Assembly: GCA_964571725.1 (NCBI GenBank)
Contig: CAZNDB010000001.1
Coordinates: forward strand, 62,001 to 126,000
Direction: 5' to 3'
DNA from: UBA1369 sp964571725
GTDB taxonomy: Bacteria > Patescibacteriota > Gracilibacteria > UBA1369
Length of the DNA: 64,000 nucleotides
Shown: positions 19,328 through 28,221 of the stretch, piece by piece
How positions within the stretch are numbered: the stretch's first letter is position 1
How the letters are laid out: every line of letters begins with the position of its first letter
Notes under the pieces: model-generated
Seen by the model: the letters and a program-made list of their open reading frames with translations, nothing else
Database searches by the model: none
Told to the model about the DNA's origin: nothing
Position numbers and translations under genes: made by a program

Positions 19328-19360
19328 AAAAAAAAGCCCCCCGCTCAGAGAGGAGGGACT
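19328..19360 (-). terminator. Terminator of the rplJ-rplL operon
   Basis: On the minus strand a GC-rich stem with two G-U pairs (19353-19360 with 19335-19342) is followed by eight U. It lies 20 nt past the rplL stop and separates the ribosomal genes from the pilus operon. Confidence 0.85.
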
Positions 19361-19379
19361 TTTCTTTAATTTGAAGAAA

Positions 19380-19769
19380 TTATTTCAGTTCTACGGTAGC
19401 TCCGGCTTCTTCCAATTTCTTTTTCATATCTGCTGCTTCGGCTCTGGCAACACCTTCCTTAACAGTTTTTGGTGCGGCATCGACCAAATCCTTGGCCTCC
19501 TTGAGACCCAGACCGGTGATTTCACGAACTGCCTTGATAACGGCAATTTTCTGTGCGCCTCCGCTGACCAGATTTACGTTGACGGTAGCTGATTCTTCCT
19601 CAGCGGCACCGGCAGCGGCTCCGCCTGCTGCAGCCATAACGGGGGCTGCGGCACTAACGCCGAATTTTTCTTCCATGGCCTTGACCAGATTGGCCAGGTC
19701 CAGTACTGAAAGGGTTCCTACCATTTCCAGAATCTTTTCAGCATCTTTGCTTAGAGTAATGTCTGACAT
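19380..19769 (-). CDS. rplL: Ribosomal protein bL12 (L7/L12)
   Basis: A 129-aa stalk protein that recruits translation factors to the ribosome. It has the N-terminal dimerisation helices (SKDAEKILEMVGTLSVLDLANLVKAMEEKF), an Ala/Gly hinge (PVMAAAGGAAAGAA) and the C-terminal domain with GLGLKEAKDLVDAAPK. Length is usual. It follows rplJ by 63 nt in the standard order. Confidence 0.98.
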   Translation of the reverse strand: MSDITLSKDAEKILEMVGTLSVLDLANLVKAMEEKFGVSAAAPVMAAAGGAAAGAAEEESATVNVNLVSGGAQKIAVIKAVREITGLGLKEAKDLVDAAPKTVKEGVARAEAADMKKKLEEAGATVELK

Positions 19770-19832
19770 GTGAGAAATAATTAATTGATAATTGATAAAT
19801 TAAACACTGCAGGTTTAAACCTGTCCCGGCTC

Positions 19833-20336
19833 TTAAGCGGCCGGCGCTTTTTCCGAAAGGCCTTTGATAATCATGTAGAATCCTGTAAGAGGGGATTTCA
19901 TCGATCCGACCAGACGTGCCAGTAACTGTTCCTTTGAAGGCAGGGAAGCCAGTTCAACGGTCTCAGCCTTGCTCAGAAGTCTGCCTTCCATGATACCTCC
20001 GGTTAACACCACTTTGCTTTCCACGGTGTCTCCAAAATCTTTGACCATCTTGGAGGGGGAAATCAGATCGTCATCATAACTGATAACGGCGGCGATGGGG
20101 CCGGTTAAGGCTTCATCGTTGATTTCCGGCAGATTTTGGTTCTTGGCGGCCATTTTCATCAGTGTCTTTTTGGCTACCACGAAGTCCGATCCTCTGTCGT
20201 GAAGTTTCTTGCGCAGAGCGGTTACGTTTTTCACGGAAAGTCCCTTGTTCTCGGCGAAATAAACCGACTTGGCTCTGGAAAATTTCTCTTCCAGGTCTTT
20301 CAGGATTTGGCCTTTTTTTTCTTTAGTAATTGCCAT
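19833..20336 (-). CDS. rplJ: Ribosomal protein uL10
   Basis: A 167-aa protein that anchors the L12 dimers to 23S rRNA. It shows the N-terminal RNA-binding part (FAENKGLSVKNVTALRKKLH, VAKKTLMKMA) and a C-terminal helix for L12 binding. In many bacteria L10 with L12 binds the rplJ leader and represses its own operon. The leader here (20337-20513) is long and structured. Confidence 0.98.
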   Translation of the reverse strand: MAITKEKKGQILKDLEEKFSRAKSVYFAENKGLSVKNVTALRKKLHDRGSDFVVAKKTLMKMAAKNQNLPEINDEALTGPIAAVISYDDDLISPSKMVKDFGDTVESKVVLTGGIMEGRLLSKAETVELASLPSKEQLLARLVGSMKSPLTGFYMIIKGLSEKAPAA

Positions 20337-20513
20337 ATTGGGACCAAATTAAAAAAATAACTCAACTTAGCCGAAGACAGTTGAGCGCAATTAATCGCGT
20401 TTCGCCTGACGCCTGCCCGCGTACGGGTCTGGCACAGGGATAAAAGCTTATTGATGCGTCTCGGTAGGTTTTACGGCACGACCATTTCCGCGCGCTACCT
20501 ACTGTCTTTGACG
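20337..20513 (-). promoter_or_regulatory. rplJ leader with terminator-like hairpin (L10-leader type)
   Basis: About 175 nt of untranslated leader on the minus strand. Reading toward rplJ: a stem GTAGGT/ACCTAC around an internal hairpin near 20465-20502; a stem pairing GCCAGACCCG with CGGGCAGGC around TACG (about 20411-20434); and just before the gene a 7-bp stem CTCAACT/AGTTGAG (20361-20367, 20379-20385) followed by U2AU7. This last element looks like an attenuator. Autogenous control by L10-L12 is known for this operon elsewhere. I did not match the Rfam L10 leader fold. Confidence 0.55.
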
Positions 20514-20519
20514 GGTGTC

Positions 20520-20548
20520 AATTTAATTATAGGGGGGCTTCTTGTCAA
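20520..20548 (-). promoter_or_regulatory. rplJ-rplL promoter
   Basis: Minus strand TTGACA (20543-20548), 17-bp spacer, TAAATT (20520-20525). A TATAAT also sits at 20526-20531 but is only 11 bp from the -35, so it is less likely to be the -10 for this -35. Confidence 0.5.
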
Positions 20549-20672
20549 GGAATTCTTTATGTCAAAACCATCGATCTATCTTAAACTGTGGGCAATCATG
20601 TCCGAAAGAATTATCACAACCGGGGAACAATTGATCAACCTGGTGAAGTCTCACCGGAGGGAAGCGCAGAAA

Positions 20673-21584
20673 ATGAAGAAGATTCCCCTGGTCGTGATTG
20701 CCGGACCGACCGCGTCGGGAAAAACCGGACTGGGCATTGCTCTGGCCCAAGCTTTCGACGGTGAAATCGTCTCCGCCGACTCCCGGCAGATTTACCGGGA
20801 AATGGCTATAGGGACGGCTTGCCCCACACCCGGGGAACAAAAATTAGCCAGACATTATCTGGTGGATTTTGTTGCGCCCGACCAGGAATTTAATCTGGCC
20901 GATTATCAAAAAATGGCGGTCGCGAGGATAAAAGACATTAATCAGCGGGGGAAGCTGCCACTGCTGGTCGGGGGGACCGGGCTTTATATCAGCGCGGTAA
21001 CCGAAAATTATTTACTTCCGGAAGCAGGGCCCGACCTCGATTTGCGAGAAAAAATGGAAACCCTTGCCCGTGAGGATGGCAAAGACGCAGTACACCGGAT
21101 TTTGCAGGGACTGGACCCGCAGGGTGCTTCAAGCATTCATCCCCATAATCTGCGCTACGTAATCAGGGCTATTGAACTGGCTTCCAAAACAAAACAGGTA
21201 AAAGACAGGGATCTGACGGGATCACCCTTTCACCCCCTGTTTATCACAATTGATTGGCCCAGGGAGGAACTATACCGCAGAATTGAAGAAAGAATTGACC
21301 GGCAGGTGGAACAGGGATTGCTTCAGGAAACACAAAAACTATTGGACAAGTATGATTTTAGATTGTCCAGTCTATCTTCTCTCGGATATCGGGAAATCGG
21401 ACAATATTTGAGGGGCGAAACGGCTTTAACCGGAGCATTGGACTTGTTTAAGCAGAAGACGCGCAATTATGCCAAAAGACAATTAACTTGGTTTAGGAAA
21501 TTTCCACAGGTATACTCAATTCCCGGAGAGCAATTGAATTCAGTATTGAAAGAGTTACCGGCCGGTTTAACAGACAAAAAATAA
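20673..21584 (+). CDS. miaA: tRNA dimethylallyltransferase MiaA
   Basis: A 303-aa enzyme that adds an isopentenyl group to A37 of tRNAs reading UNN codons. The P-loop AGPTASGKTGLGIALA is followed by SADSRQIYREMAIGTA, VGGTGLYI and the C-terminal KQKTRNYAKRQLTWFRK motif, as in the family. The frame is open 74 codons further upstream, but ATG 20673 has a GGAGGG site 11 nt before it and gives the family length. The stop codon overlaps the recJ start by one base (TAATG), so the two are translationally coupled. Confidence 0.96.
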   Translation: MKKIPLVVIAGPTASGKTGLGIALAQAFDGEIVSADSRQIYREMAIGTACPTPGEQKLARHYLVDFVAPDQEFNLADYQKMAVARIKDINQRGKLPLLVGGTGLYISAVTENYLLPEAGPDLDLREKMETLAREDGKDAVHRILQGLDPQGASSIHPHNLRYVIRAIELASKTKQVKDRDLTGSPFHPLFITIDWPREELYRRIEERIDRQVEQGLLQETQKLLDKYDFRLSSLSSLGYREIGQYLRGETALTGALDLFKQKTRNYAKRQLTWFRKFPQVYSIPGEQLNSVLKELPAGLTDKK

Positions 21585-23302
21585 TGCAGGAATTATCAAC
21601 GGAAAAATCGTTGCTTGGACAAACCTGGAAGCTCCGGCCACAGGATACAGGTTTGAATATCATTCAGAACATCCTCAAAAACCGGGGACTGGTTGAGCCC
21701 GAACTGATTAATTCCTATCTCAATCCCAACCTCAAAAAAGGCTTTCACAATCCTTTTCTGATGAAGGATATGGATAAGGCGGTGGCCAGGCTCAACAAGG
21801 CCATTAAAGACCAGGAAAGAATAATTGTTTTCGGAGATTACGACGTCGACGGAATCAGCGGCACTGCAATTCTGTATAACGCTTTGAAACTTTGCGGGGC
21901 CAACCTTTCCTATCGCCTGCCGCACCGCGTCAATGACGGCTATGGTCTGAATATTAAATTTATTGAAGAATTCAGGGAGAAAGAAGTTAAACTGCTGCTG
22001 ACCGTGGATTGCGGTATTTCCTGCCGTGAGCAGGTGGAAAAAGCCAAAGAATACGGAATTGACGTTATTGTCACCGATCATCACACCATTCCCAGTCAGC
22101 TGCCCGATCAGGCTTATGCCATCCTGCACCCGCAACAGCAGGACTGTCCCTATCCGTTCAAGGGGTTGACCGGGGCCGGCGTGGCCTACAAATTGGCGTC
22201 AGCCCTGATCACCGACCGGTTCGCCGGCCCCGCCCGGGACCGCATCCTTTATTCTTTACTTGATCTGGTCAGTCTGGGGACGGTAGCCGATCTGGGGCCG
22301 CTCCTGGGGGAAAACAGAATTATGGTTAAATACGGTCTGGAAGCCATGCAAAATTCCAGCTGGCCGGGGCTCAACCTGCTGATGGAATCGGCCGGTATCG
22401 ACACCAGTCAAAAGCTGGGAGTGGCCGACATCGGTTTCAGAATCGGCCCCCGCATCAACGCCGCCGGCAGAATCGACCATCCTTACCACGCCCTGCAAAT
22501 GCTTTTGCATGAGGGGGATATTGAAGAAGGCAAAGTGAAGGCCAGCCGTCTGGAAAAACTCAATCAGGAAAGACAGCAGATGGTACAGATAGCCCTGCAG
22601 CAGGCCGAACAGCAGTTTGCCGATTATCCCACTGACCGCAAGATCTTTATCGCCTGGAGTCCCGACTGGCACGCCGGGATACTGGGGCTGATTTGCAGCA
22701 GAATGGTGGAAAAATACGGGCTGCCGACCATCATTCTCCAGGATCTGGACGATCGTCTGGTGGCATCTTTCCGCAGCAATAAGAAGCTCAATGCCGTTGA
22801 ATCACTCAACCACGTTTCGGAATATCTGGAACACTACGGAGGCCACGCCCAGGCGGCCGGTTTCAGTTTGAAAAAAGAAAATCTGGAAGCATTTATTGAG
22901 AAAATTTCAGCTTTTGCCGCTGACATACTTGAGCATCATGTCTTTGAGCAGGAGCTGTTTATCGATGCCATTCTGGACCGGCAGGAAATTAACGACAATT
23001 TTATGAGGCTGATCTCGCAGATGGAGCCTTTCGGCGTAGGCAATGAAAGGCCGGTCTTTCTGCTCCGGGGCATTAAACCGGAAGACCTCAAGACAGTTGG
23101 CAAAGAACAGCAGCATCTGCATTTTCAAACCAACACTGGGCTTAACCGTTTCTCCTCTATCGCTTTTAAACTGGGCGCACTGTTCCCGCAAATTGTCGGG
23201 ATGCCGCAACTGGACATTGCATTGCATCTGGACAAAAACGTTTGGAATGGAAGGGAAACCATTCAATTGCAGGTGCTGGATTTTATGAGATCAAAGGCTT
23301 GA
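21584..23302 (+). CDS. recJ: Single-stranded-DNA exonuclease RecJ
   Basis: A 572-aa 5'-3' ssDNA exonuclease for recombination and repair. DHH motifs: GDYDVDGISGTA near residue 85, LLTVDCGIS, VTDHHT and GPRINAAGRID. The DHHA1 domain has YGGHAQAAGFSL, and a C-terminal OB-like domain follows. Length is normal. The stop codon is TGA, which supports the standard code. Its end (23299-23302) overlaps the left arm of a dyad in front of the next gene. Confidence 0.96.
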   Translation: MQELSTEKSLLGQTWKLRPQDTGLNIIQNILKNRGLVEPELINSYLNPNLKKGFHNPFLMKDMDKAVARLNKAIKDQERIIVFGDYDVDGISGTAILYNALKLCGANLSYRLPHRVNDGYGLNIKFIEEFREKEVKLLLTVDCGISCREQVEKAKEYGIDVIVTDHHTIPSQLPDQAYAILHPQQQDCPYPFKGLTGAGVAYKLASALITDRFAGPARDRILYSLLDLVSLGTVADLGPLLGENRIMVKYGLEAMQNSSWPGLNLLMESAGIDTSQKLGVADIGFRIGPRINAAGRIDHPYHALQMLLHEGDIEEGKVKASRLEKLNQERQQMVQIALQQAEQQFADYPTDRKIFIAWSPDWHAGILGLICSRMVEKYGLPTIILQDLDDRLVASFRSNKKLNAVESLNHVSEYLEHYGGHAQAAGFSLKKENLEAFIEKISAFAADILEHHVFEQELFIDAILDRQEINDNFMRLISQMEPFGVGNERPVFLLRGIKPEDLKTVGKEQQHLHFQTNTGLNRFSSIAFKLGALFPQIVGMPQLDIALHLDKNVWNGRETIQLQVLDFMRSKA

Positions 23303-23352
23303 CAATTTAAAATAAATTAGTTATCCTCACGCCTTATTTTAAGTATTGTCAA
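23299..23352 (+). promoter_or_regulatory. Promoter and large imperfect inverted repeat before the 1,118-aa gene
   Basis: The left arm TTGACAATTTAAAATAA (23299-23315) is matched by its complement at 23334-23352, differing by a two-base insertion. TTGACA at 23299 can act as a -35 (16 bp, then TTATCC). The right arm ends 3 nt before the ATG at 23356. In RNA reading through from recJ the arms would form a hairpin covering the translation start; in DNA they could be an operator. Confidence 0.6.
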
Positions 23353-23355
23353 ATA

Positions 23356-26300
23356 ATGGAACAAACGGGCAAACTGTCAAAAGGCGTGGAAGCCTCTAAA
23401 GCCCTCTTGGAGTGGGCTGAAGTTTTTAGCAAAAACGATGCGATGGGAGAGTTAGCCACCCTCACCAATATTGATTTACAAGAGTTGGCCGTTGAGGTGG
23501 CCAAAATGCCTGAATCGGGGGATAATGATAATCCGGAAAACGACCTGAAACGTCAGCAGTTAATCGGGTCGATCAAAAGAGTTTGTGATTTGTTCGTAGC
23601 AACTATTATTCGCTATGGAGAGGGTGGGGAAGATCAGCGGGAATTAGCGCTGAATTACATCAATAATGCAGGAGACGTCGTACTCTACCTGGATGATATA
23701 TGTCGGGATTGGGGTTTGGAAAGGGAATTCAGGGATTTGCTCTTTACCTATGGCGAAGTCACCATTGATTCTGATTTTAATTTATTTCTAAAAAGGATTT
23801 TACAGGAAAAAATCGAAGAAGAAACTGCCAGGCAAGCTGCAGCCATTGATCCGCAATTGGTTGATCCGCACGAATTTGTCAGCGATCTGATGGAGGAAAG
23901 GGTCCCATCCGTCACCAGAACCGAAATCGGCGGTTTGACTGCCGCGGGAGCACCCGTAAGGCTGACCGGAGAAAGCAGACTGATTCCCTCGGATTCTCCA
24001 CCGGCCAGGTCAAAATTGAGTCCCGGCCATATTCCCACCGCCCGCATGGGGCGCGATGTGATTCCCCGTCCGGATCTCCGCATTCCTCCGGCTCCCCCCT
24101 TGCCTTTAATCGCAGCCGGGGAAGAAGACCCCGAAATTACAATTTCCGGCGGTCCAAACAGGCCAGACGGCATCGAGGAAGCGGAGGAGAGAATTGTTGC
24201 CGACCGAAGAATAATTGATATGGAACCGATTGATTCAGACCCTCCTCCCTCCAGCAGAAACGGTCAGGGACTGTTTACCCTGCTCCTGAGTTCCGATTCA
24301 CCGAGTGCACAGCGGGCGCATATCATGCAGGATGCTTCAGACGATCCCGCTGACAAAAAAGGCAGTACTCCTGCTATCAAAATAGTTTACGATGAGGCCA
24401 CTCCCGACGTCCTGGAAAGTCTCCGGCAGGAAAGAGAATCGGGAAGGAAAAATAAAAAATCCGCAGTTCCGACCATGCCTCCCGCCCCTCTGTCCAAAGA
24501 ACCATCCGCCCGCGTTTCTTATTTTAATGTTGATGATATTCCACCCAGCAGTCCCGCTGCGGTTACTTCGCCGGCCGCTCCGATCACTATACCTCCGGTC
24601 AGCGAGGATGAATTCAGTTCAAGGATAACGCTTGTGGATCTGGAAGCTGTCCCGGCGGCCCCTGTGGTCAGAGCGGAACAGTCGACGGTCTATCTTGAGC
24701 CAACCGGAAAAACGGGTGTCGTGGAAATGTCTGCCAGCCAGGACTCCGAAATGTATCCGCCTGCTCCCGCTGAAACCCCGGTTCCAAAGAAACCTTCCAT
24801 CCGCCCCGCGGCCCAGGATCACGACCAGTCTCCCGTGGTGAATTTTTCCACCACCCAAGCTCCCACTATTCCGGCCGCTGAAGAGCTTGCCGCCAATGAT
24901 GTCGATCTTCCCGCTGTTTTACCCTCTTCCTATAAGCCCGGTCCTTCTTCCAGACCTCCTATGAAACCGGTTGATCTGGCCCCGGTTATCGAAGACCAGC
25001 CGTCACCGTTTACCGCTGCCTGGGCTCAACAAAAAGCTTTAGAAGCTCAACAACCTTCCCCCGGCATCTCCATGCCCAACGCGACAGACGATTCGTCCAA
25101 ACAATCTGTCTGGGCGGCCGGCAATTCTTCACAAGATCCTCTGGCCCCCATCGGTTTACCCGATGATATTGAGTTGCCGTCTTCCTATCTGCAAACCCTT
25201 TCCGGGTCCGCCCGTAAGGGAGAACAAGTCCAGACAGCCGCCGAAAATGACAGGCCGGTCTCTTCCCCGGAGGCCAACCGACAGCCTGATCTTTCTGCAA
25301 CTCCGGATAAAATTAAAAAATCCACCAGATCCAAAATTCTGCGCTGGGCCGGCGCAGCCGTTGCCGTCTTGGGGATGGCAGGACTGGTTGGTCTGATCAA
25401 GGGCGATGATAATGATCAAAACAACAACACCACTCCCGCCGGTCCATCAGCGTCAGCTATGATCGGGCCATCGGCAGGTGCCGTCGCGTCTTCTTCAGTC
25501 GACACCCCAAAAGCCGGGCCCGCCGCCCAAGCGGAAAAACCTGCCGCTTCGGAGCGGGGAATTTTCAGAATCGATACCAAAAACCCCTCTTTCCAGGCCT
25601 ATCTTTGCCACATGAAGAGCGCGTCGGGATTGGTCAGTAACATTAAGAGCGCAGCTGCCCGGGCCAAAGTCAGCTATTACCAGGATGTTTCCGAATATCA
25701 GAATGCTCAAAAGCTGGGCCACAAGGTAATGACCGGCAATGAAACGGAACAGGAACAGAGAATTGCCGTAATGGAAGCTTTTATTAATCATTCTTTGGCA
25801 CTGCCGACCGACAGTCATTTTATTAAAAATTATTTCCAGCATCAGAAAACCGGCCTGGAAAATTTCAAGGCCACCGGCCGTTGGACGCAGGACGCGCTTA
25901 ATTACGGAGTGGATAAACTTTATGCTGCGATTCAGGCCCCGGAAAAATTGACCACTTCACCACAGGTCGTTGGATACGCCCCGGACCCCAATCCCGCCAC
26001 CAATCCCGGCTGGAAAAAAGTTGATTCCAGCGCCCCGACTTTTGGCATAGTTGCAAAAGAAGCAGCCAGACAATTACACCAGCCAGAAAACGCCGTGGCT
26101 TATGACGATTTCCAGATGATCAAAGATGCCACCTGTCACCAGATCAGGAAAATAGGTCACAGTCCGGCGGATCTGAAAAAACTCAGATTGGGAAACAGTC
26201 CCGATGTTCAGAATGGTGTCGAGTATATGTATAAGCATTGGTGTGCCGATGATTGTGCTCCTGAAAACCCTTTGGACAGAGCCCTTAAAAATTCCGAACC

Positions 26301-26712
26301 GGTCTATGGAGAAAAAGTTCAGGAGTCACCAAAACCTGAAAATAAGCCCAACACTGCTCCTGTTTCACCCACCCCCACCAACATAGCGCCGCAGCCCTCG
26401 CATACCGAACTTGACCGTGTCCTGCCTGGCATTCCGATCTGGAGAGGTAATCTGCCGGCCGCACCCCAGCCTTCACGTCATGCTGAAACCGACGCTTCCC
26501 AAAAAGAAGGTTTCTTGGCCAGAGCTGTCTCCAAGGCAAAATCATTCTTTGGTTTCGGGAAAAAAGAGGCCGTTTCTGAAAACGCAACCAGATTAGCCTC
26601 CGCCCCAAATGTACCGCAAGCTACGGCCGCCGCCTCCCAACCTGAATTTACCAAAAAGGATATTCCGATGGAGTCCTGGGGAAAAACGCTCAAGAGCTAC
26701 TTCTGGGGATAA
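23356..26712 (+). CDS. Large proline-rich single-span membrane protein, function unknown
   Basis: An 1,118-aa protein I do not recognise. Residues 1-150 are helical and acidic (EWAEVFSKND, ELATLTNIDL). About 170-650 is a long Pro/Ser/Ala-rich, probably disordered part. A positively charged KSTRSKILRW precedes one membrane helix at about 662-684 (AGAAVAVLGMAGLVGLI), suggesting N-in topology. The outer ~430 residues contain a helical domain with Cys at YLCHMK, ATCHQI and HWCADDC, then a Pro-rich linker and a basic tail with SFFGFGKK. No catalytic motif is seen. It stands alone between recJ and the NrnA-like gene and has its own promoter with a dyad, so it is probably regulated. The layout resembles the 653-aa PilN-like protein. 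Confidence 0.85.
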   Translation: MEQTGKLSKGVEASKALLEWAEVFSKNDAMGELATLTNIDLQELAVEVAKMPESGDNDNPENDLKRQQLIGSIKRVCDLFVATIIRYGEGGEDQRELALNYINNAGDVVLYLDDICRDWGLEREFRDLLFTYGEVTIDSDFNLFLKRILQEKIEEETARQAAAIDPQLVDPHEFVSDLMEERVPSVTRTEIGGLTAAGAPVRLTGESRLIPSDSPPARSKLSPGHIPTARMGRDVIPRPDLRIPPAPPLPLIAAGEEDPEITISGGPNRPDGIEEAEERIVADRRIIDMEPIDSDPPPSSRNGQGLFTLLLSSDSPSAQRAHIMQDASDDPADKKGSTPAIKIVYDEATPDVLESLRQERESGRKNKKSAVPTMPPAPLSKEPSARVSYFNVDDIPPSSPAAVTSPAAPITIPPVSEDEFSSRITLVDLEAVPAAPVVRAEQSTVYLEPTGKTGVVEMSASQDSEMYPPAPAETPVPKKPSIRPAAQDHDQSPVVNFSTTQAPTIPAAEELAANDVDLPAVLPSSYKPGPSSRPPMKPVDLAPVIEDQPSPFTAAWAQQKALEAQQPSPGISMPNATDDSSKQSVWAAGNSSQDPLAPIGLPDDIELPSSYLQTLSGSARKGEQVQTAAENDRPVSSPEANRQPDLSATPDKIKKSTRSKILRWAGAAVAVLGMAGLVGLIKGDDNDQNNNTTPAGPSASAMIGPSAGAVASSSVDTPKAGPAAQAEKPAASERGIFRIDTKNPSFQAYLCHMKSASGLVSNIKSAAARAKVSYYQDVSEYQNAQKLGHKVMTGNETEQEQRIAVMEAFINHSLALPTDSHFIKNYFQHQKTGLENFKATGRWTQDALNYGVDKLYAAIQAPEKLTTSPQVVGYAPDPNPATNPGWKKVDSSAPTFGIVAKEAARQLHQPENAVAYDDFQMIKDATCHQIRKIGHSPADLKKLRLGNSPDVQNGVEYMYKHWCADDCAPENPLDRALKNSEPVYGEKVQESPKPENKPNTAPVSPTPTNIAPQPSHTELDRVLPGIPIWRGNLPAAPQPSRHAETDASQKEGFLARAVSKAKSFFGFGKKEAVSENATRLASAPNVPQATAAASQPEFTKKDIPMESWGKTLKSYFWG

Positions 26713-26731
26713 AGCCACAACGCCTGGAGCC

Positions 26732-26760
26732 TTTACATAAAGTTCGAAATATTTTATAAT
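26732..26760 (+). promoter_or_regulatory. Strong promoter for the NrnA-like gene
   Basis: TTTACA (26732-26737), a 17-bp spacer and a perfect TATAAT (26755-26760). The predicted RNA start near 26767 coincides with an AGGAGG that is too far from the ATG at 26822 to act as its SD. Confidence 0.7.
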
Positions 26761-26821
26761 AAAAGGAGGCGTCCGACGGAAAATTCTTATAAATATCTGT
26801 TCCGAAAAGTCTTCACACCTA

Positions 26822-28180
26822 ATGAAAAACATTGAAAACCAAATTCTGAAGTTGATTGATCAGTCCGAGAGTATTCTGATCATGCCATCGAGTCCCCCTG
26901 ACGGGGATTCTTTGGGCTGTGCGGTTGCGGTTTATCTGGCCCTCCGCAAAATTGGCAAAACCTCCACCGTCGTTTGTGCCGATCCCGTGCCGGAAGTCTA
27001 TCAATTCCTGCCTATGATCAATACGATCAGCAGTGAATTTACCCCGACTCCGGATTTTATCATTACGCTTGATACCGCCAATGCCGAACTGGCCAGCATC
27101 CAGAGCGAGCTGAAAGAAAACAAGATTAATATTATTCTGACCGCCAAGAAAGGCCGTTTCAGTTCGGATGAGGTCAGCTTTTCCCACGGCGAAAACCGCT
27201 ATGATCTGATCATTACGGTTGATACTGCCGCCCCCCAGCAATTGGGCAGATTTTATGAAGACAATATCAAATTATTCCAGGAAATTCCTGTTGTGAATAT
27301 TGACCACCACGCTTCCAATGAACAGTTCGGATTGATTAATTACGTGGAGGTAATGAGCTCTTCGGCCGCGGAAATTGTACAGGGTCTTTTGGAGTCGATG
27401 GAGGAGCACACCGGTAAAGAAATAATCGATGAAGACATTGCGACCTTGTTATTGGCAGGAATAATTACCGACACCGGTTCATTCCAGAATTCCAACACCA
27501 ATCCCCGCTCCTTTTCCAATTCCGCCAAGCTGATCAAAAGGGGAGCCCGTCAGCAGGAGATTATTCAGCACGTTTTTAAAACCAAGCAGCTTTCCACTCT
27601 GAGACTTTGGGGCAGAGTTCTCACCAACATCCGCATTGAGAAAGCACATCGTTTTCTCTGGTCGGTCATTACCCGCAAAGATCTTCTGGACACGGGCAGC
27701 AAGGCCGATGAGACCGGCGGCATCATCGATGAATTGATGACCAACGCCCCCGATACGGATGTCGTTTTATTATTAAAGGAAAAAGACGACGGAACTCTTT
27801 CCGGCAGTCTGCGTACCATTACGGACGGGCTGGATGCCTCTGAAATCGCCGGTTTCTGGGGCGGCGGGGGACATGCCAAGGCCGCAGGATTCCGTTTGCT
27901 TAATACCAGTTTTGCCGCCGCCGGATTAAAAATTGTTGAAAAAATCAAGGAATTTCAGGCCGGCAGGTTGCAACTGCAGAAGGACAACGCTGAAGAAGAA
28001 GTTCAGGAAACGGGCCGCAGGGAAATTCCCGCTTCCACAGTGGAGATAAAGAAAGAACATCTCTCTGCTGCGGCAGAAAAGACTGACAAGGCCGAGACGG
28101 GCAAAAGCAAAACCATCTCCAAAAAAAGCAAAGAGACCCAAAAAATGACTCCGGGAGTCAGATATACCTTTGAAGAATAA
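26822..28180 (+). CDS. DHH/DHHA1 phosphoesterase, NrnA-like
   Basis: A 452-aa protein of the bifunctional nanoRNase/pAp-phosphatase type, which degrades RNA of 2-4 nt and 3'-phosphoadenosine phosphate. Motifs: SPPDGDSLGCAVAVYLAL, VDTAAPQQLG, NIDHHASNEQFG (DHH), GIITDTGSFQ and the DHHA1 glycine motif WGGGGHAKAAGF. Compared with NrnA it has a ~60-residue insertion between two similar strands (DFIITLDTANAEL and DLIITVDTAAPQ), and a charged Lys/Glu-rich C-terminal tail of ~70 residues. Substrate is inferred from the family; DHH proteins also include cyclic-dinucleotide phosphodiesterases. Convergent with yebC; no terminator is seen between them. Confidence 0.9.
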   Translation: MKNIENQILKLIDQSESILIMPSSPPDGDSLGCAVAVYLALRKIGKTSTVVCADPVPEVYQFLPMINTISSEFTPTPDFIITLDTANAELASIQSELKENKINIILTAKKGRFSSDEVSFSHGENRYDLIITVDTAAPQQLGRFYEDNIKLFQEIPVVNIDHHASNEQFGLINYVEVMSSSAAEIVQGLLESMEEHTGKEIIDEDIATLLLAGIITDTGSFQNSNTNPRSFSNSAKLIKRGARQQEIIQHVFKTKQLSTLRLWGRVLTNIRIEKAHRFLWSVITRKDLLDTGSKADETGGIIDELMTNAPDTDVVLLLKEKDDGTLSGSLRTITDGLDASEIAGFWGGGGHAKAAGFRLLNTSFAAAGLKIVEKIKEFQAGRLQLQKDNAEEEVQETGRREIPASTVEIKKEHLSAAAEKTDKAETGKSKTISKKSKETQKMTPGVRYTFEE

Positions 28181-28221
28181 CTGCGGGCGCAGGGATTTGC
28201 ATGGCGGCGTTGAGGAAGAAA

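Noticed and set aside
20526..20548. TTGACA plus TATAAT as the rplJ promoter pair
   Set aside because: The spacer is only 11 bp. The same TTGACA pairs with TAAATT at 17 bp, which is workable.
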